A model generated the notes under the pieces. The model was not told the origin of the DNA. It worked only from the letters and a program-made list of their open reading frames with translations, and did no database searches. 64,000 bases of DNA from the NCBI RefSeq assembly GCF_018729255.1, contig NZ_CP076061.1:1550001-1614000 (forward strand), in the 5' to 3' direction. This document shows, piece by piece, positions 9,068 through 17,843 of the stretch. Each line of letters starts with the position of its first letter. Position 1 is the first letter of the stretch. Source of the stretch: Cupriavidus sp. EM10. GTDB lineage: Bacteria > Pseudomonadota > Gammaproteobacteria > Burkholderiales > Burkholderiaceae. The position numbers and the translations under genes are program-made.

Positions 9068-10984
9068 ATGTCTCTGTTTAATATCGGTCTGTCGGGCCTG
9101 AACGTCGCCCAGAACGGGCTTACCACGGTCGGCCACAACTTCAGCAACGCGGCCACGGCGGGCTATACGCGCCAGAACACGATCATTGCCTCGGCCGGTG
9201 GCCAGGCCACGGGTTCGGGCTTCTACGGCCAGGGCTCCAACACGATCACCGTGCAGCGCGTGTATGACGGTTTCCTGACCGGCCAGCTGCGCGGCGCCAC
9301 CTCGGCCAGCTACGACCTGTCGACGTACTCGGACCAGATCCGCCAGATCGACAACCTGCTGGCCGACGAAAAAGGCGGCCTGGCCCCGCTGATGCAGAAA
9401 TTCTTCGCATCGGTGCAGGCAGTGTCGGACACGCCGGCAGACCCGGCCACGCGCCAGGGCATGATCTCGTCGGCGCAGGCGCTGGCGGGCCAGATCAAGT
9501 CGTCGAGCGACTACTTCAAGCAATTGCAGAACGGCATCAACACCCAGCTGCAGTCGTCGGTCACGCAGGTGAACGACTACACCAAGCAGATCGCCAGCCT
9601 GAACAAGGAAATCTCGCGCATGACCGCCTCCGCCGGCGGCCAGCCGCCCAACGACCTGCTCGACCAGCGAGACCAGGCCGTGGCCAAGCTGACCGAACTG
9701 GTGGGCGCCAAGGTGGTGGTGCAGGACGGCGGCACGTACAACGTGTTCATCGGCAACGGCCAGCCGCTGGTGATGGGCAGCGATTCGTACGACATCAAGG
9801 CGGTGCCGTCGTCGGCCGATCCGAGCCGTACCACCGTTGCCTACACGCTGCCCAACGGCAACACCGTCGAAGCCGAGGAAGGCGCCGTGACGGGCGGTTC
9901 GATCGGCGGCCTGCTGCGCTTCCGCACCGACTCCCTGGACGCCGCGCAAAACGCCATCGGCCGCCTTTCGCTGGCCATCGGCCAGACGTTCAACGCCCAG
10001 CACAAGCTCGGCATCGACCTGAACGGCGCCATCGGCACCGACGTCTTCTCGCTGGGCTCGGCCACTGCCTTCGCGAACAGCAAGAACACGTCGAACGCCG
10101 TGGCCACGGCAACGATCACCAATGCGGGCAACCTGACGACCAGCGACTACACGCTGAAGTTCGACGGCACCAACTACACGCTGCTGCGCAAGTCCGACAA
10201 CAAGGTCGTGGCGACCCAGCCCGGCGCCACCGCGACGTATCCGATGGCACTGGCCGCCGATGGCTTCTCGGTCAGCGTCAACGTGGCCATGGGCGGCGGC
10301 GACTCGTTCGAGATCCAGCCGACGCGCAACGCCGCAGCCGGCTTTGGATCGCTGATCACCGACCCGGCCAAGATCGCGGCGGCGTCGCCGGCGCGCGCCG
10401 ATGCCAGCACGCAGAACACCGGCACGGTGAAGGCGTCGCTGACCAATGTGGCCCCCGGCTTCTCGCTGATGACCAATCCGGTCAAGGTCACGTACACGGC
10501 TGGCGCCTACGTGATCGTGGATTCCGTCACCGGCAATCCGCTGGTGCCGGCACCGACCGTGACCGCGACGGCGACGGGTACGGACATCACGTTCAACAAC
10601 ATGACGTTCAGCCTGAACGGCACGCCGAAGAATGGCGACACGTTCACGCTGTCGAACAATACGGGTGCGGTGGCGGACAACGGCAACATGCTCAAGCTGG
10701 CCAAGCTGCAGACGGCCAAGACCATCAACGGCACGTCGAGCTTCAACGACGCGTACGCCCAGCTGGTCAACGACGTGGGCAGCAAGGCCAAGTCGGCCGA
10801 CATTGCGTCGGCATCGCAGGACAGCATCACGGACCAGATCTACACGGCCCAGCAGTCGGTGTCGGGCGTGAACATGGACGAGGAAACCGTGAACCTGCTG
10901 AAGTTCCAGCAGTTGTACCAGGCCAACGCCAAGGTGATCCAGGCGGCCAGCACGATCTTCGACACGCTGGTCAGCATCGCCTGA
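9068..10984 (+). CDS. flgK: FlgK, hook-filament junction protein 1
   Basis: First junction protein between hook and filament, 638 residues from the ATG at 9068 (MSLFNIGLSGLNVAQNGL). A longer in-frame start at 9029 is rejected because the junction motif begins at 9068. The N-terminal helix has 'NFSNAATAGYTRQNTI', and the C terminus has 'SVSGVNMDEETVNLLKFQQL' then 'YQANAKVIQAASTIFDTLVS'. The variable middle is rich in Thr, Ala and Asn, as usual. The frame is intact, and transcription probably starts at the FliA promoter just upstream. Confidence 0.95.
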   Translation: MSLFNIGLSGLNVAQNGLTTVGHNFSNAATAGYTRQNTIIASAGGQATGSGFYGQGSNTITVQRVYDGFLTGQLRGATSASYDLSTYSDQIRQIDNLLADEKGGLAPLMQKFFASVQAVSDTPADPATRQGMISSAQALAGQIKSSSDYFKQLQNGINTQLQSSVTQVNDYTKQIASLNKEISRMTASAGGQPPNDLLDQRDQAVAKLTELVGAKVVVQDGGTYNVFIGNGQPLVMGSDSYDIKAVPSSADPSRTTVAYTLPNGNTVEAEEGAVTGGSIGGLLRFRTDSLDAAQNAIGRLSLAIGQTFNAQHKLGIDLNGAIGTDVFSLGSATAFANSKNTSNAVATATITNAGNLTTSDYTLKFDGTNYTLLRKSDNKVVATQPGATATYPMALAADGFSVSVNVAMGGGDSFEIQPTRNAAAGFGSLITDPAKIAAASPARADASTQNTGTVKASLTNVAPGFSLMTNPVKVTYTAGAYVIVDSVTGNPLVPAPTVTATATGTDITFNNMTFSLNGTPKNGDTFTLSNNTGAVADNGNMLKLAKLQTAKTINGTSSFNDAYAQLVNDVGSKAKSADIASASQDSITDQIYTAQQSVSGVNMDEETVNLLKFQQLYQANAKVIQAASTIFDTLVSIA

Positions 10985-11027
10985 TCGCGGACATCCCTGA
11001 CAACACCGGAATAGAAGGAATCACGCC

Positions 11028-12259
11028 ATGCGCGTCGCAACCTCCACCCTGTATCACCAGGGCCTGTCCTCGATGAACAGCCAGCAGTCCAACCTGCTGC
11101 ACGTGCAGCAGCAGCTGGCCACCGGCCGCCGCGTGCTGACGCCGTCGGACGACCCCGTCGCGGCCACCCGCGCCCTGGGCGTGTCGCAGTCGGTCGCCGT
11201 GAACGGCCAGTACACGGCATCGCGCAAGCAGGCCAACGCATCGCTGGGCCTGGAAGAAAACTCGCTGTCCACGGTGACCACCGTGCTGCAGAACGTCAAG
11301 ACGCTGCTGGTGAACGCCGGTAACGGCACGTTGAGCGACAACGACCGTGCATCGCTGGCCACCGCCCTGCAAGGCCAGTACGACCAGCTGGTGGGCCTGG
11401 CCAACGCCGATGACGGCAATGGCAACTACCTGTTCGCCGGCCTGAAGACCGGCTCCGCACCGTTCGTGACGGACGCCGCCGGCAATCTCACGTACCAGGG
11501 CGATACCGGCCACCAGCTGCTGCAGGTGGACGTGGCCCGCCAGATGGAAGCCGGCAACAACGGCGCGGAGATCTTCCAGTCGGTGACGGCCAACGCGGGC
11601 TATGTCATCAAGGGCAACAGCGCCAACAACGGCACGGGCACCTTCAGCTCGATCTCGGTCACCGACCCCAGCAACGCGCTGTACGGCCACAATCTCAGCG
11701 TGACATTCTCTGTCAATGGCGCCGGTGTCACGCAATACCAGGTCAACGACCTGACCACCGGCAACCCGGTTGGCGCGGCAACGAACTACGTTGACGGCGG
11801 TGCCATCAACGTGGCCGGCGTGTCGTTCTCGATCAAGGGCACGCCCGCCGCCGGCGACACGTTCTCGATGCAGCCCGCCCAGCAGGCGGGCGCCGACATG
11901 TTCGCCAACCTGAAGGACGTGATCACCGCACTGCGCACGCCGATCGACTCGGGCACCGCCCGGCCACGGCCGCGGCCAACCTGCAGAACGTGATCGCCAC
12001 GGGCCTGCGCCAGAACAACAACTCGCTGGACAACGTGCTGACGGTGCGTGCATCGGTGGGCTCGCGCATGAACGAACTCGATGCGCTGGACACCATCGGA
12101 TCGAACCGCGACCTGAGCAACGCCAAGACGCTCTCGGACCTGACCGAACTGGACTACGCGTCCGCCATCACCGAGTACTACCAGCGTCAGACGGCACTGC
12201 AGGGTGCGCAGCAATCGTTCATGCAGATCCAGCAAATGAACCTGTTCAAGTTCCTGTGA
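11028..12259 (+). CDS. flgL: FlgL, hook-filament junction protein 3 (one apparent frameshift)
   Basis: Second junction protein, related to flagellin. The start at 11028 has an AGAAGGAA Shine-Dalgarno sequence. The N terminus is 'MRVATSTLYHQGLSSMNSQQ' with 'LATGRRVLTPSDDPVAATRA'. The frame breaks near 11958-11962; one extra C in the CCC run restores 'TAPATAAANLQNVIATGLRQ' and a 410-residue protein. The C terminus includes 'NNNSLDNVLTVRASVGSRMN' and ends 'QMNLFKFL'. Both conserved ends are present, so the gene is probably functional in the organism. Confidence 0.92.
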
Positions 12260-12327
12260 TGATGGGGTGAGGCGGCGCTACTCAACCCGGCGCGCGGTGG
12301 CAACAAAAACTGGAAAGACCCTCAACG

Positions 12328-12389
12328 AAGTCTGGAAAATTCGGAACGGCCCCCCTGGAAGCCGCGCCAGGCAAGGATTTTCCAGACTT
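12328..12389. terminator. large stem-loop between flgL and the response regulator
   Basis: AAGTCTGGAAAAT at 12328-12340 is the exact reverse complement of ATTTTCCAGACTT at 12377-12389, giving a perfect 13-bp stem. The 36-nt loop holds a second small stem, CCTGG (12354-12358) with CCAGG (12367-12371). It lies between convergent genes, so a bidirectional terminator is the simplest reading, although no long T tract follows on either side. The rest of 12260-12598 holds nothing else I can support. Confidence 0.55.
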
Positions 12390-12598
12390 TGAGTCAGTAC
12401 ACGCTACGCGCTTCCCGGCGCTCTGTGCGCCCCTTGCTGCGCCAGACCTCATGTGATGCGAGCCTCATAAAGTTCGGAGGTTTTCGCCGCGTCTGCCCTA
12501 CCCTGCGCAGAGACTCCCAGGTGAACGGAGATCTTCACTTTTTGGCGTCCGGTGATCAACACAGCGCAACAGAGCTTTCTGGAATTACCTTGGCACGA

Positions 12599-13219
12599 TC
12601 ATGGATCGATCAGGCCTTCCCGGGCAGCTCGAACCACAGCTTCGACGCGTGTAGCCACCCCAAGCTTGTCGCGGGCGTTGTCCATATGGAAATCGACGGT
12701 GCGCTTGGACAGCCCGAGAATCGTGGCGATCTCCGCCGACGTTTTCCCGCGTGCCGACCACGACAGCGTTTCGATCTCCCGTTCACTCAAAACAACATGT
12801 GGCAGGCCGCGATGCAGGATCTTTCCGGAGCGAGCCAAACGTGCTTCGAGAATGCTCTCAAGGATGTCAAAATCGACGGGCTTGGTCACGTAGTCGTCAG
12901 CGCCCAGACGCCGCCCCTTGAGTTCGGCATCGCGCTGGGCCAGGGCCGTCAGGAACACGAAGGGAATGTCCGCGAAGCGGGGGGCCAGCGCACGCAGGCG
13001 GGTCAGCAGCGCGAAGCCGTCCATGACGGGCATGCTGACATCGCACAGCACGAGGTCGGGCGGGTCGCGCAGGACCGCCGCGAAGCCATCCTGGCCGTTG
13101 TGCGCAACTGACACCCGAAAGCCGCGCTCCGTGAGCTCCTCGGCAATCAGCGTTGCGGTTTCGGCATCGTCCTCGATGCACAGGATTTGCCTTGGAGACC
13201 GGTCGGAAAGCGTGGACAT
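12599..13219 (-). CDS. response regulator, receiver plus LuxR-type DNA-binding domain
   Basis: NarL/FixJ-type regulator of 206 residues. The receiver domain (about 10-130) has the acidic pair in 'ILCIEDDAE', the phosphoacceptor Asp60 in 'LVLCDVSMPVMDGF', a Thr in 'FVFLTALAQ', and the Lys in 'YVTKPVDFD'. The C-terminal helix-turn-helix (about 142-200) includes 'LSEREIETLSWSARGKTSAE' and 'LGLSKRTVDFHMDNARDKLG'. It is divergent, with only 60 bp between starts, from a histidine kinase that is its likely partner. The target genes are not shown by the sequence. Confidence 0.92.
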   Translation of the reverse strand: MSTLSDRSPRQILCIEDDAETATLIAEELTERGFRVSVAHNGQDGFAAVLRDPPDLVLCDVSMPVMDGFALLTRLRALAPRFADIPFVFLTALAQRDAELKGRRLGADDYVTKPVDFDILESILEARLARSGKILHRGLPHVVLSEREIETLSWSARGKTSAEIATILGLSKRTVDFHMDNARDKLGVATRVEAVVRAAREGLIDP

Positions 13220-13279
13220 GGCAATGTGGGTACGACCGGCTGCGCCGGAAGATTAGCGAACGATTTGGAAAAGTTCTCC

Positions 13280-14895
13280 ATGCTCAACCTGACCCGCGAT
13301 ACCGGAACGCCGTCGTCCACGGAGGGCGCCGCGCCGTTCGCATCGCTCAAGCGCCTGCGCGTGCGGCTGCCACTGGTGTTCGTACTGTTCCTGCTGCTGG
13401 TGGTGGGGCTGGGGTATTCAGTATCGACCGTCTGAGCAGCTTTCACAACGTTTCCGCGCAGATCAGCAGTCGCTGGCTGCTGAGCAACCGCATCCTGGGC
13501 GACCTGAACAACGACATCTCGGACTTTCGCGCCACCGAGGGCGAGCTGCTGACGGCACGCAGCGCGCGGGACCGGCGCCGCACCGAACAGCAGCTCGCGA
13601 CGCTTGACGGCACCATTGCCGATGCGAACGACCGCTATGGAAAGATCGAGCACGATGCCGGCGAGCTGGAGCTCTACGCGCAGTTCGCCACGCAGTGGCG
13701 CGCGTATCGCGAACTGGCCAACCGCGTGCTGGAACTGGCCCAGCGTGACGACAAGACCGAAGCCATCGCCTTGTACTACCAGGAGTCGCGGCACGCGTTT
13801 ACGCTCGCAAACGGCACACTGACCACGCTGACCGAACGCAACGTTGCCGGCGCAAACGATGCTACGCTGCGCGAAGCCCAGGCCTACCGGCGGGCGCGTG
13901 ACCTGATCCTGAACGCCATCATCGTGGCCACGCTGCTGATGATCGCCGGCGTGCTCTACTTTGTCTCGGCCGTCACCAATCCGATCGCGGAACTGGTCGA
14001 CCGCATGCACCGGATCTCCGACAACGAGACCAACATCGACATTCCGTCGACCGGACGCCCCGATGAAGTGGGGGAGATCGCGCGCGCCGTGCAGCGGTTC
14101 CGCGAGAACACCGTTGCGCTGGCGCAAAGCCGGGTGGCGCTGACCGAGCAGGCACGCACGCTGGAAACCACGCTGGCCAACGAGCGGCGCATGGCGGAGC
14201 TGCAGCGCAATTTCGTGTCGATGGTGTCGCACGAGTTCCGCACGCCGCTGACCGTCATCGATGGCCACGCGCAGCGGCTGAGCCACATGAAGGCACCGCT
14301 GTCGGCGGAGCAACTGGCTGACCGCAGCGCGCGGATCCGCGCGTCGGTGAAGAAGATGACGGCGCTGATCGACGACATGCTGGGCGCGGCGCAGATGCTC
14401 GATACGGCCACGCCGGGCGCGACGCGGCGCTCTGAGATATCGCTGCGGCTGCTGCTGCAGGAGGTCTGCGACATGCACCGGGAAAGCACGCCGGCCGCGG
14501 AGATCATCGATCAATGGCGGGTCGACGCGCCCGAAGTCATACACGGCGATTCGCGCCTGCTGTTCCAGGCCTTCAACAACCTCGTGGGCAACGCCATCAA
14601 GTACTCGCCGCCGGGGTCGCCGGTCACGGTCGAAGTATCGAAGGACGGCGACACCGTGGTGGTGAGCGTATCGGACCACGGCATCGGCATTCCCAAGGCG
14701 GACCTGGCGCACGTGTTCGACCGCTACGTGCGCGGCCGCAATGTCGCCGGTACGGCAGGTGCGGGTGTCGGGCTCTACATCGTCAGGCTGGCCGCCGAAC
14801 TGCACGGCGGCGCGGTCTCCGTCACCAGCGCCGAAGGCAGCGGCTCGTGCTTTACGGTGCGCCTGCCTGGCGCGACGCCAGCGGTGCAGGCGTAG
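13280..14895 (+). CDS. sensor histidine kinase, partner of the adjacent regulator (one apparent frameshift)
   Basis: Membrane-bound histidine kinase of about 538 residues once one G is added to the GGGG at 13411-13414. Layout: transmembrane helix 1 (about 31-47), a periplasmic helical sensor region of about 160 residues, helix 2 (about 208-232), HAMP, then the HisKA box 'MVSHEFRTPLTVIDGHAQRL' with His near residue 318. The ATPase domain follows, with N box 'NNLVGNAIKYSPP', G1 'DHGIGIPK' and G2 'GAGVGLYIV'. The frame break falls just after helix 1. The 3' end overlaps the convergent outer-membrane channel gene by 44 bp. The ligand is unknown. Confidence 0.88.
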
Positions 14896-16408
14896 CAGGC
14901 GGGGCATCGGCCTGCGCCGGGCGGTTCCACCAGCCGCCGCCCAGTGCCTGGTAGAGCGCCACGGTATCGGCGTAGCGCGCGGCCTGCGCCTGCGCCGTGG
15001 CCTGCGTGGACGTCTGGAACGCCTGTTCGGCGTTGAGCACGGCCAGCACGTTCACGAATCCGGACGACAGTTGCTTCTGCGTGATGTCCAGCGTGGTGCG
15101 GGCGGCCTGTTCCGACGCCTGCGCGGCTTTCAGCGTATCGGCGTCGTTATGGATCGCGTGCAGCGTGTCGGCCACATTCTGGAAGGCGTTGATGACGGTG
15201 CCACGGTACTGGGCCTCGGCCTGGTCCAGCGCGGCATCGGCTGCGTGCTTGCGGGCAATCAGCGTGCCCCCGGCGAAGAAGGTCTGCGCGACGTTGCCGG
15301 CCAGGCTCCAGAACACATTGCCGGTGGCGAACATCTGGCTGAACACCGTCGCGGCGCCGCCTTGCGCGCCGGTGATCGTGAGCTGCGGCAGCATGTTGGC
15401 GATGGACACGCCCACCAGCGCCGTCGCCGAATGCAACTGGGCCTCCGCCGCGCGCACGTCCGGGCGTTGCCGCACCAGTTCTGAGGGCAGCGAAACGGGT
15501 AGCGTTCCGGGCAGCGTGAAATCCGCGAACGTGAACGTCTGGTCGAACGGCTCGGCCGGCAGTCGGCCGGCGAGCGCGGACAGCAGGTCGCGCTGCAGGG
15601 CCAGTTGCTTGCGCAGGCCGGGCAGGGCCTGTTCGGCCTGGGCGAGCTGGGTGCGCGCCGCAGCCACGTCGAGCCCGCTGACGTATCCGAGCGCCAATTG
15701 CTTCTGCAGTGTGTCGAAAAGCCGGGTTTCCACGGCCACGATATGTTCCTGCGCGTCGATCTGCGCGCGCAGCGATGCTTCCTGGATGGCCGCCAGGCTG
15801 ATGTTCGAGGCCAGCGTCAGGTACGTGGCCTCTACCTCAAAGCGCTGGGCGTCTTCGAGCGCCTGCAGCGATTCCACCTGCCGGCGGTTCAGCCCGAACA
15901 CATCGGGTACGTAGCTGACCGTGAGCTGCGCGGTGTGGAGGTTGAAGACGGCATCGCCCGACGTGAGCGTGGGTGACAGCGTATTGACGGCGTTGCGCTG
16001 GCGCGAGGGCGAGTACGAACCCTGCAGCGTCGGAAAGAACGCACCCTGCTGGGCGCGCACCTGTGCCTGTGCCTGCCGCAAGGCGGCCTGGGCGGCGGTG
16101 ACCGTGGGGCTGGCGCGCATGGCCGACGCGATGAGGCGGTCGAGCTTTTCCGATCGCAGCAGCGTCCACCACTGCTCGGGAATGTCCATGCCCGCCACCA
16201 GCTGCTGTGCATTGCCCGCTACACCGGGTGCCGAAGTGGTCTGGGCGGCCAGCGGTGCCTGCGCATAGCCCTGCGTATCGGGTGCCGCCGGCGGGTGGAA
16301 ATCGGGCCCGACTGCGCAGGCGGTTACCAGTCCGGCGGCAGCCAATGCCGCAGCGGTGCGTGCGCCAGGCGCGAAAACACGGGAAGAATGCCGGCGGGCG
16401 GGGAGCAT
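14852..16408 (-). CDS. NodT/OprM-family outer-membrane efflux lipoprotein
   Basis: Outer-membrane channel of a tripartite efflux pump, 518 residues from the ATG at 16408, which has an AGGAC Shine-Dalgarno sequence. A lipoprotein signal peptide ends with lipobox 'LVTAC', followed by 'AVGPDFHPPAAPDTQGYAQA', the family N terminus. Two outer-membrane efflux repeats follow, with 'RQRPDVRAAEAQLHSATALV' in the second half. The frame is open further upstream, to 16474, but lacks a signal there. The gene is divergent from the adaptor gene, so channel and pump are probably co-regulated from the shared 145-bp region. Confidence 0.9.
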   Translation of the reverse strand: MLPARRHSSRVFAPGARTAAALAAAGLVTACAVGPDFHPPAAPDTQGYAQAPLAAQTTSAPGVAGNAQQLVAGMDIPEQWWTLLRSEKLDRLIASAMRASPTVTAAQAALRQAQAQVRAQQGAFFPTLQGSYSPSRQRNAVNTLSPTLTSGDAVFNLHTAQLTVSYVPDVFGLNRRQVESLQALEDAQRFEVEATYLTLASNISLAAIQEASLRAQIDAQEHIVAVETRLFDTLQKQLALGYVSGLDVAAARTQLAQAEQALPGLRKQLALQRDLLSALAGRLPAEPFDQTFTFADFTLPGTLPVSLPSELVRQRPDVRAAEAQLHSATALVGVSIANMLPQLTITGAQGGAATVFSQMFATGNVFWSLAGNVAQTFFAGGTLIARKHAADAALDQAEAQYRGTVINAFQNVADTLHAIHNDADTLKAAQASEQAARTTLDITQKQLSSGFVNVLAVLNAEQAFQTSTQATAQAQAARYADTVALYQALGGGWWNRPAQADAPPATPAPLASRQAGAP

Positions 16409-16472
16409 GGTCCTGAAACGGGAAGCCAAGGATGGCACTGCGCGGATTCTATGTGTGCGGCGTCGCGCCGTC

Positions 16473-16490
16473 ACTGTGATTTGTCACAGT
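16473..16490. promoter_or_regulatory. palindromic operator candidate in the efflux divergent promoter
   Basis: ACTGTGA (16473-16479), a 4-base spacer TTTG, and TCACAGT (16484-16490) form a perfect 7-bp dyad. It lies midway between the divergent channel and adaptor starts. The half-sites resemble those of CRP-family boxes (TGTGA/TCACA), but the spacer is 4 rather than 6, so I do not assign it to CRP. Confidence 0.5.
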
Positions 16491-16493
16491 AGA

Positions 16494-16523
16494 CCGCATG
16501 GCGCATGTGCTCGCATCATGCGG
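16494..16523. repeat. second inverted repeat in the efflux divergent region
   Basis: CCGCATG at 16494-16500 is repeated inverted as CATGCGG at 16517-16523, spaced by 16 bases, about two helical turns between centres. It ends 30 bp before the adaptor start and could be a second regulator site or lie in the adaptor leader. Confidence 0.35.
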
Positions 16524-16553
16524 CCCAATACCAGAATTCCGAAGGGTCGTCCC

Positions 16554-17771
16554 ATGCGTATCGATGCAAAGTCCGCCATTGTCGGCGGCGGTGCCACCGC
16601 AGTGGTCGTGGTGGGGCTGTTGCTCGCATTCAGCGCGTGGACGCAGCCCAGCCCGCTCTATGGCCCGGAGAAGGGCTTCTCCGGCAACAATAACGCCCCC
16701 GCGCCGAAGGTGGCGCCGCTGGGTACGTCTGTCACACTGAGCCCGACGCAGATGGGCACGGTCAAGGTCGTGGCCGTGCAGCAGGCCGAGTTCGCCAACC
16801 GGCGCGAGACGGTGGGCAGCATCGACTTCAACCAGGACCGCTCGGTCCAGGTGTTCTCGGCGTACCAGGGCAAGGTGCGCAACGTCTTCGTCAGGCTGGG
16901 CGATGACGTGAAGAAGGGCGCGCCGCTGTACGATATCGACAGTCCGGACCTGGTGCAGGCCGAATCGACGCTGATCTCGGCAGCCGGCACGCGCAAGCTG
17001 ACCACGCGCGCACTGGAGCGCGCACACCAGTTGTTCGACATCCAGGGCATCGCCCAGAAGGATGTCGACCAGGCCACGTCCGACCAGCAGGCGGCCGAAG
17101 CCGCCTACAAGGCCGCGCGCGATGCCGTGACGATCTTCGGCAAGAGCGAGGCCGAGATGGATCGCATCATCGCGCAGCGGCGCACCGACGCCACGCTGAC
17201 CGTGGCGAGCCCGATTGCCGGCCGGGTCACTGCGCGCAATGCCCAGCCGGGCCTTCTGGTGCAGCCGGGCAATGGCACCGCCCCGGTGACGGTTTCCGAT
17301 ATCTCGACGGTCTGGATGCAGGCGTTCGTGCCGGAAGCCGACACGCCGCTGCTGCACGTCGGGCAGTCCGTGACCGTGCGAGCGATGGCGCTGCCCGATC
17401 GCACCTTCACGGGCACGATCACCACGCTGGGCGCCAGCATCGACACCACCACGCACCGCATGCAGGTGCGCTCCGAGGTGAAGGATCCCCGCCATGAACT
17501 GCGCCCGGGCATGATCACGTCGTTCGATATCCGCACCGGCGATCCGTCCCGCTCGGCGGCCGTCGCCGCGGACGGCATCGTGCGCGAGGGCGACGGCACC
17601 ATGACCGTCTGGGTCACGCGCGACCAGCGCCGCTTCGAACGCCGCGTTGTCACCATCGGCATGACGCAGGACGGGCTGGTGCAGGTGCTGAGCGGGTTGG
17701 CGCCCAATGAACTGGTGGCCAGCGAAGGCGCCGTGTTCCTGAGCAACGCTGCGGCACTGGCCGCCCAGTAG
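16554..17771 (+). CDS. RND efflux periplasmic adaptor (CusB/CzcB-like)
   Basis: Membrane-fusion protein that joins the inner-membrane pump to the outer-membrane channel. It has 405 residues from the ATG at 16554, after AAGGGTCG. A single N-terminal anchor helix (about 7-28) is followed by the barrel-sandwich half-motifs 'VQVFSAYQGKVRNVFVRLGD' and 'TVASPIAGRVTARNAQPGLL'. A helical hairpin lies between them, and a beta-barrel region follows with 'VTVSDISTVWMQAFVPEADT'. No His/Met-rich metal site is obvious, so the substrate is open. The pump gene follows after 72 bp. Confidence 0.9.
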   Translation: MRIDAKSAIVGGGATAVVVVGLLLAFSAWTQPSPLYGPEKGFSGNNNAPAPKVAPLGTSVTLSPTQMGTVKVVAVQQAEFANRRETVGSIDFNQDRSVQVFSAYQGKVRNVFVRLGDDVKKGAPLYDIDSPDLVQAESTLISAAGTRKLTTRALERAHQLFDIQGIAQKDVDQATSDQQAAEAAYKAARDAVTIFGKSEAEMDRIIAQRRTDATLTVASPIAGRVTARNAQPGLLVQPGNGTAPVTVSDISTVWMQAFVPEADTPLLHVGQSVTVRAMALPDRTFTGTITTLGASIDTTTHRMQVRSEVKDPRHELRPGMITSFDIRTGDPSRSAAVAADGIVREGDGTMTVWVTRDQRRFERRVVTIGMTQDGLVQVLSGLAPNELVASEGAVFLSNAAALAAQ

Positions 17772-17843
17772 TCCCGGTAGCCCCGCCCGCCCCATCGACC
17801 GGACCACGCACTCCCGCATCCGAATTCCAATAACGAGGCCATC

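Noticed and set aside
1821..12259. phase variation of flagellar genes through homopolymers
   Set aside because: The affected runs are only 2-6 bases, too short for typical slippage switches, and the same kind of break hits unrelated genes across the window.
16473..16490. CRP binding site
   Set aside because: Half-sites fit, but the spacer is 4 bases instead of 6, so a different dimeric regulator is more likely.
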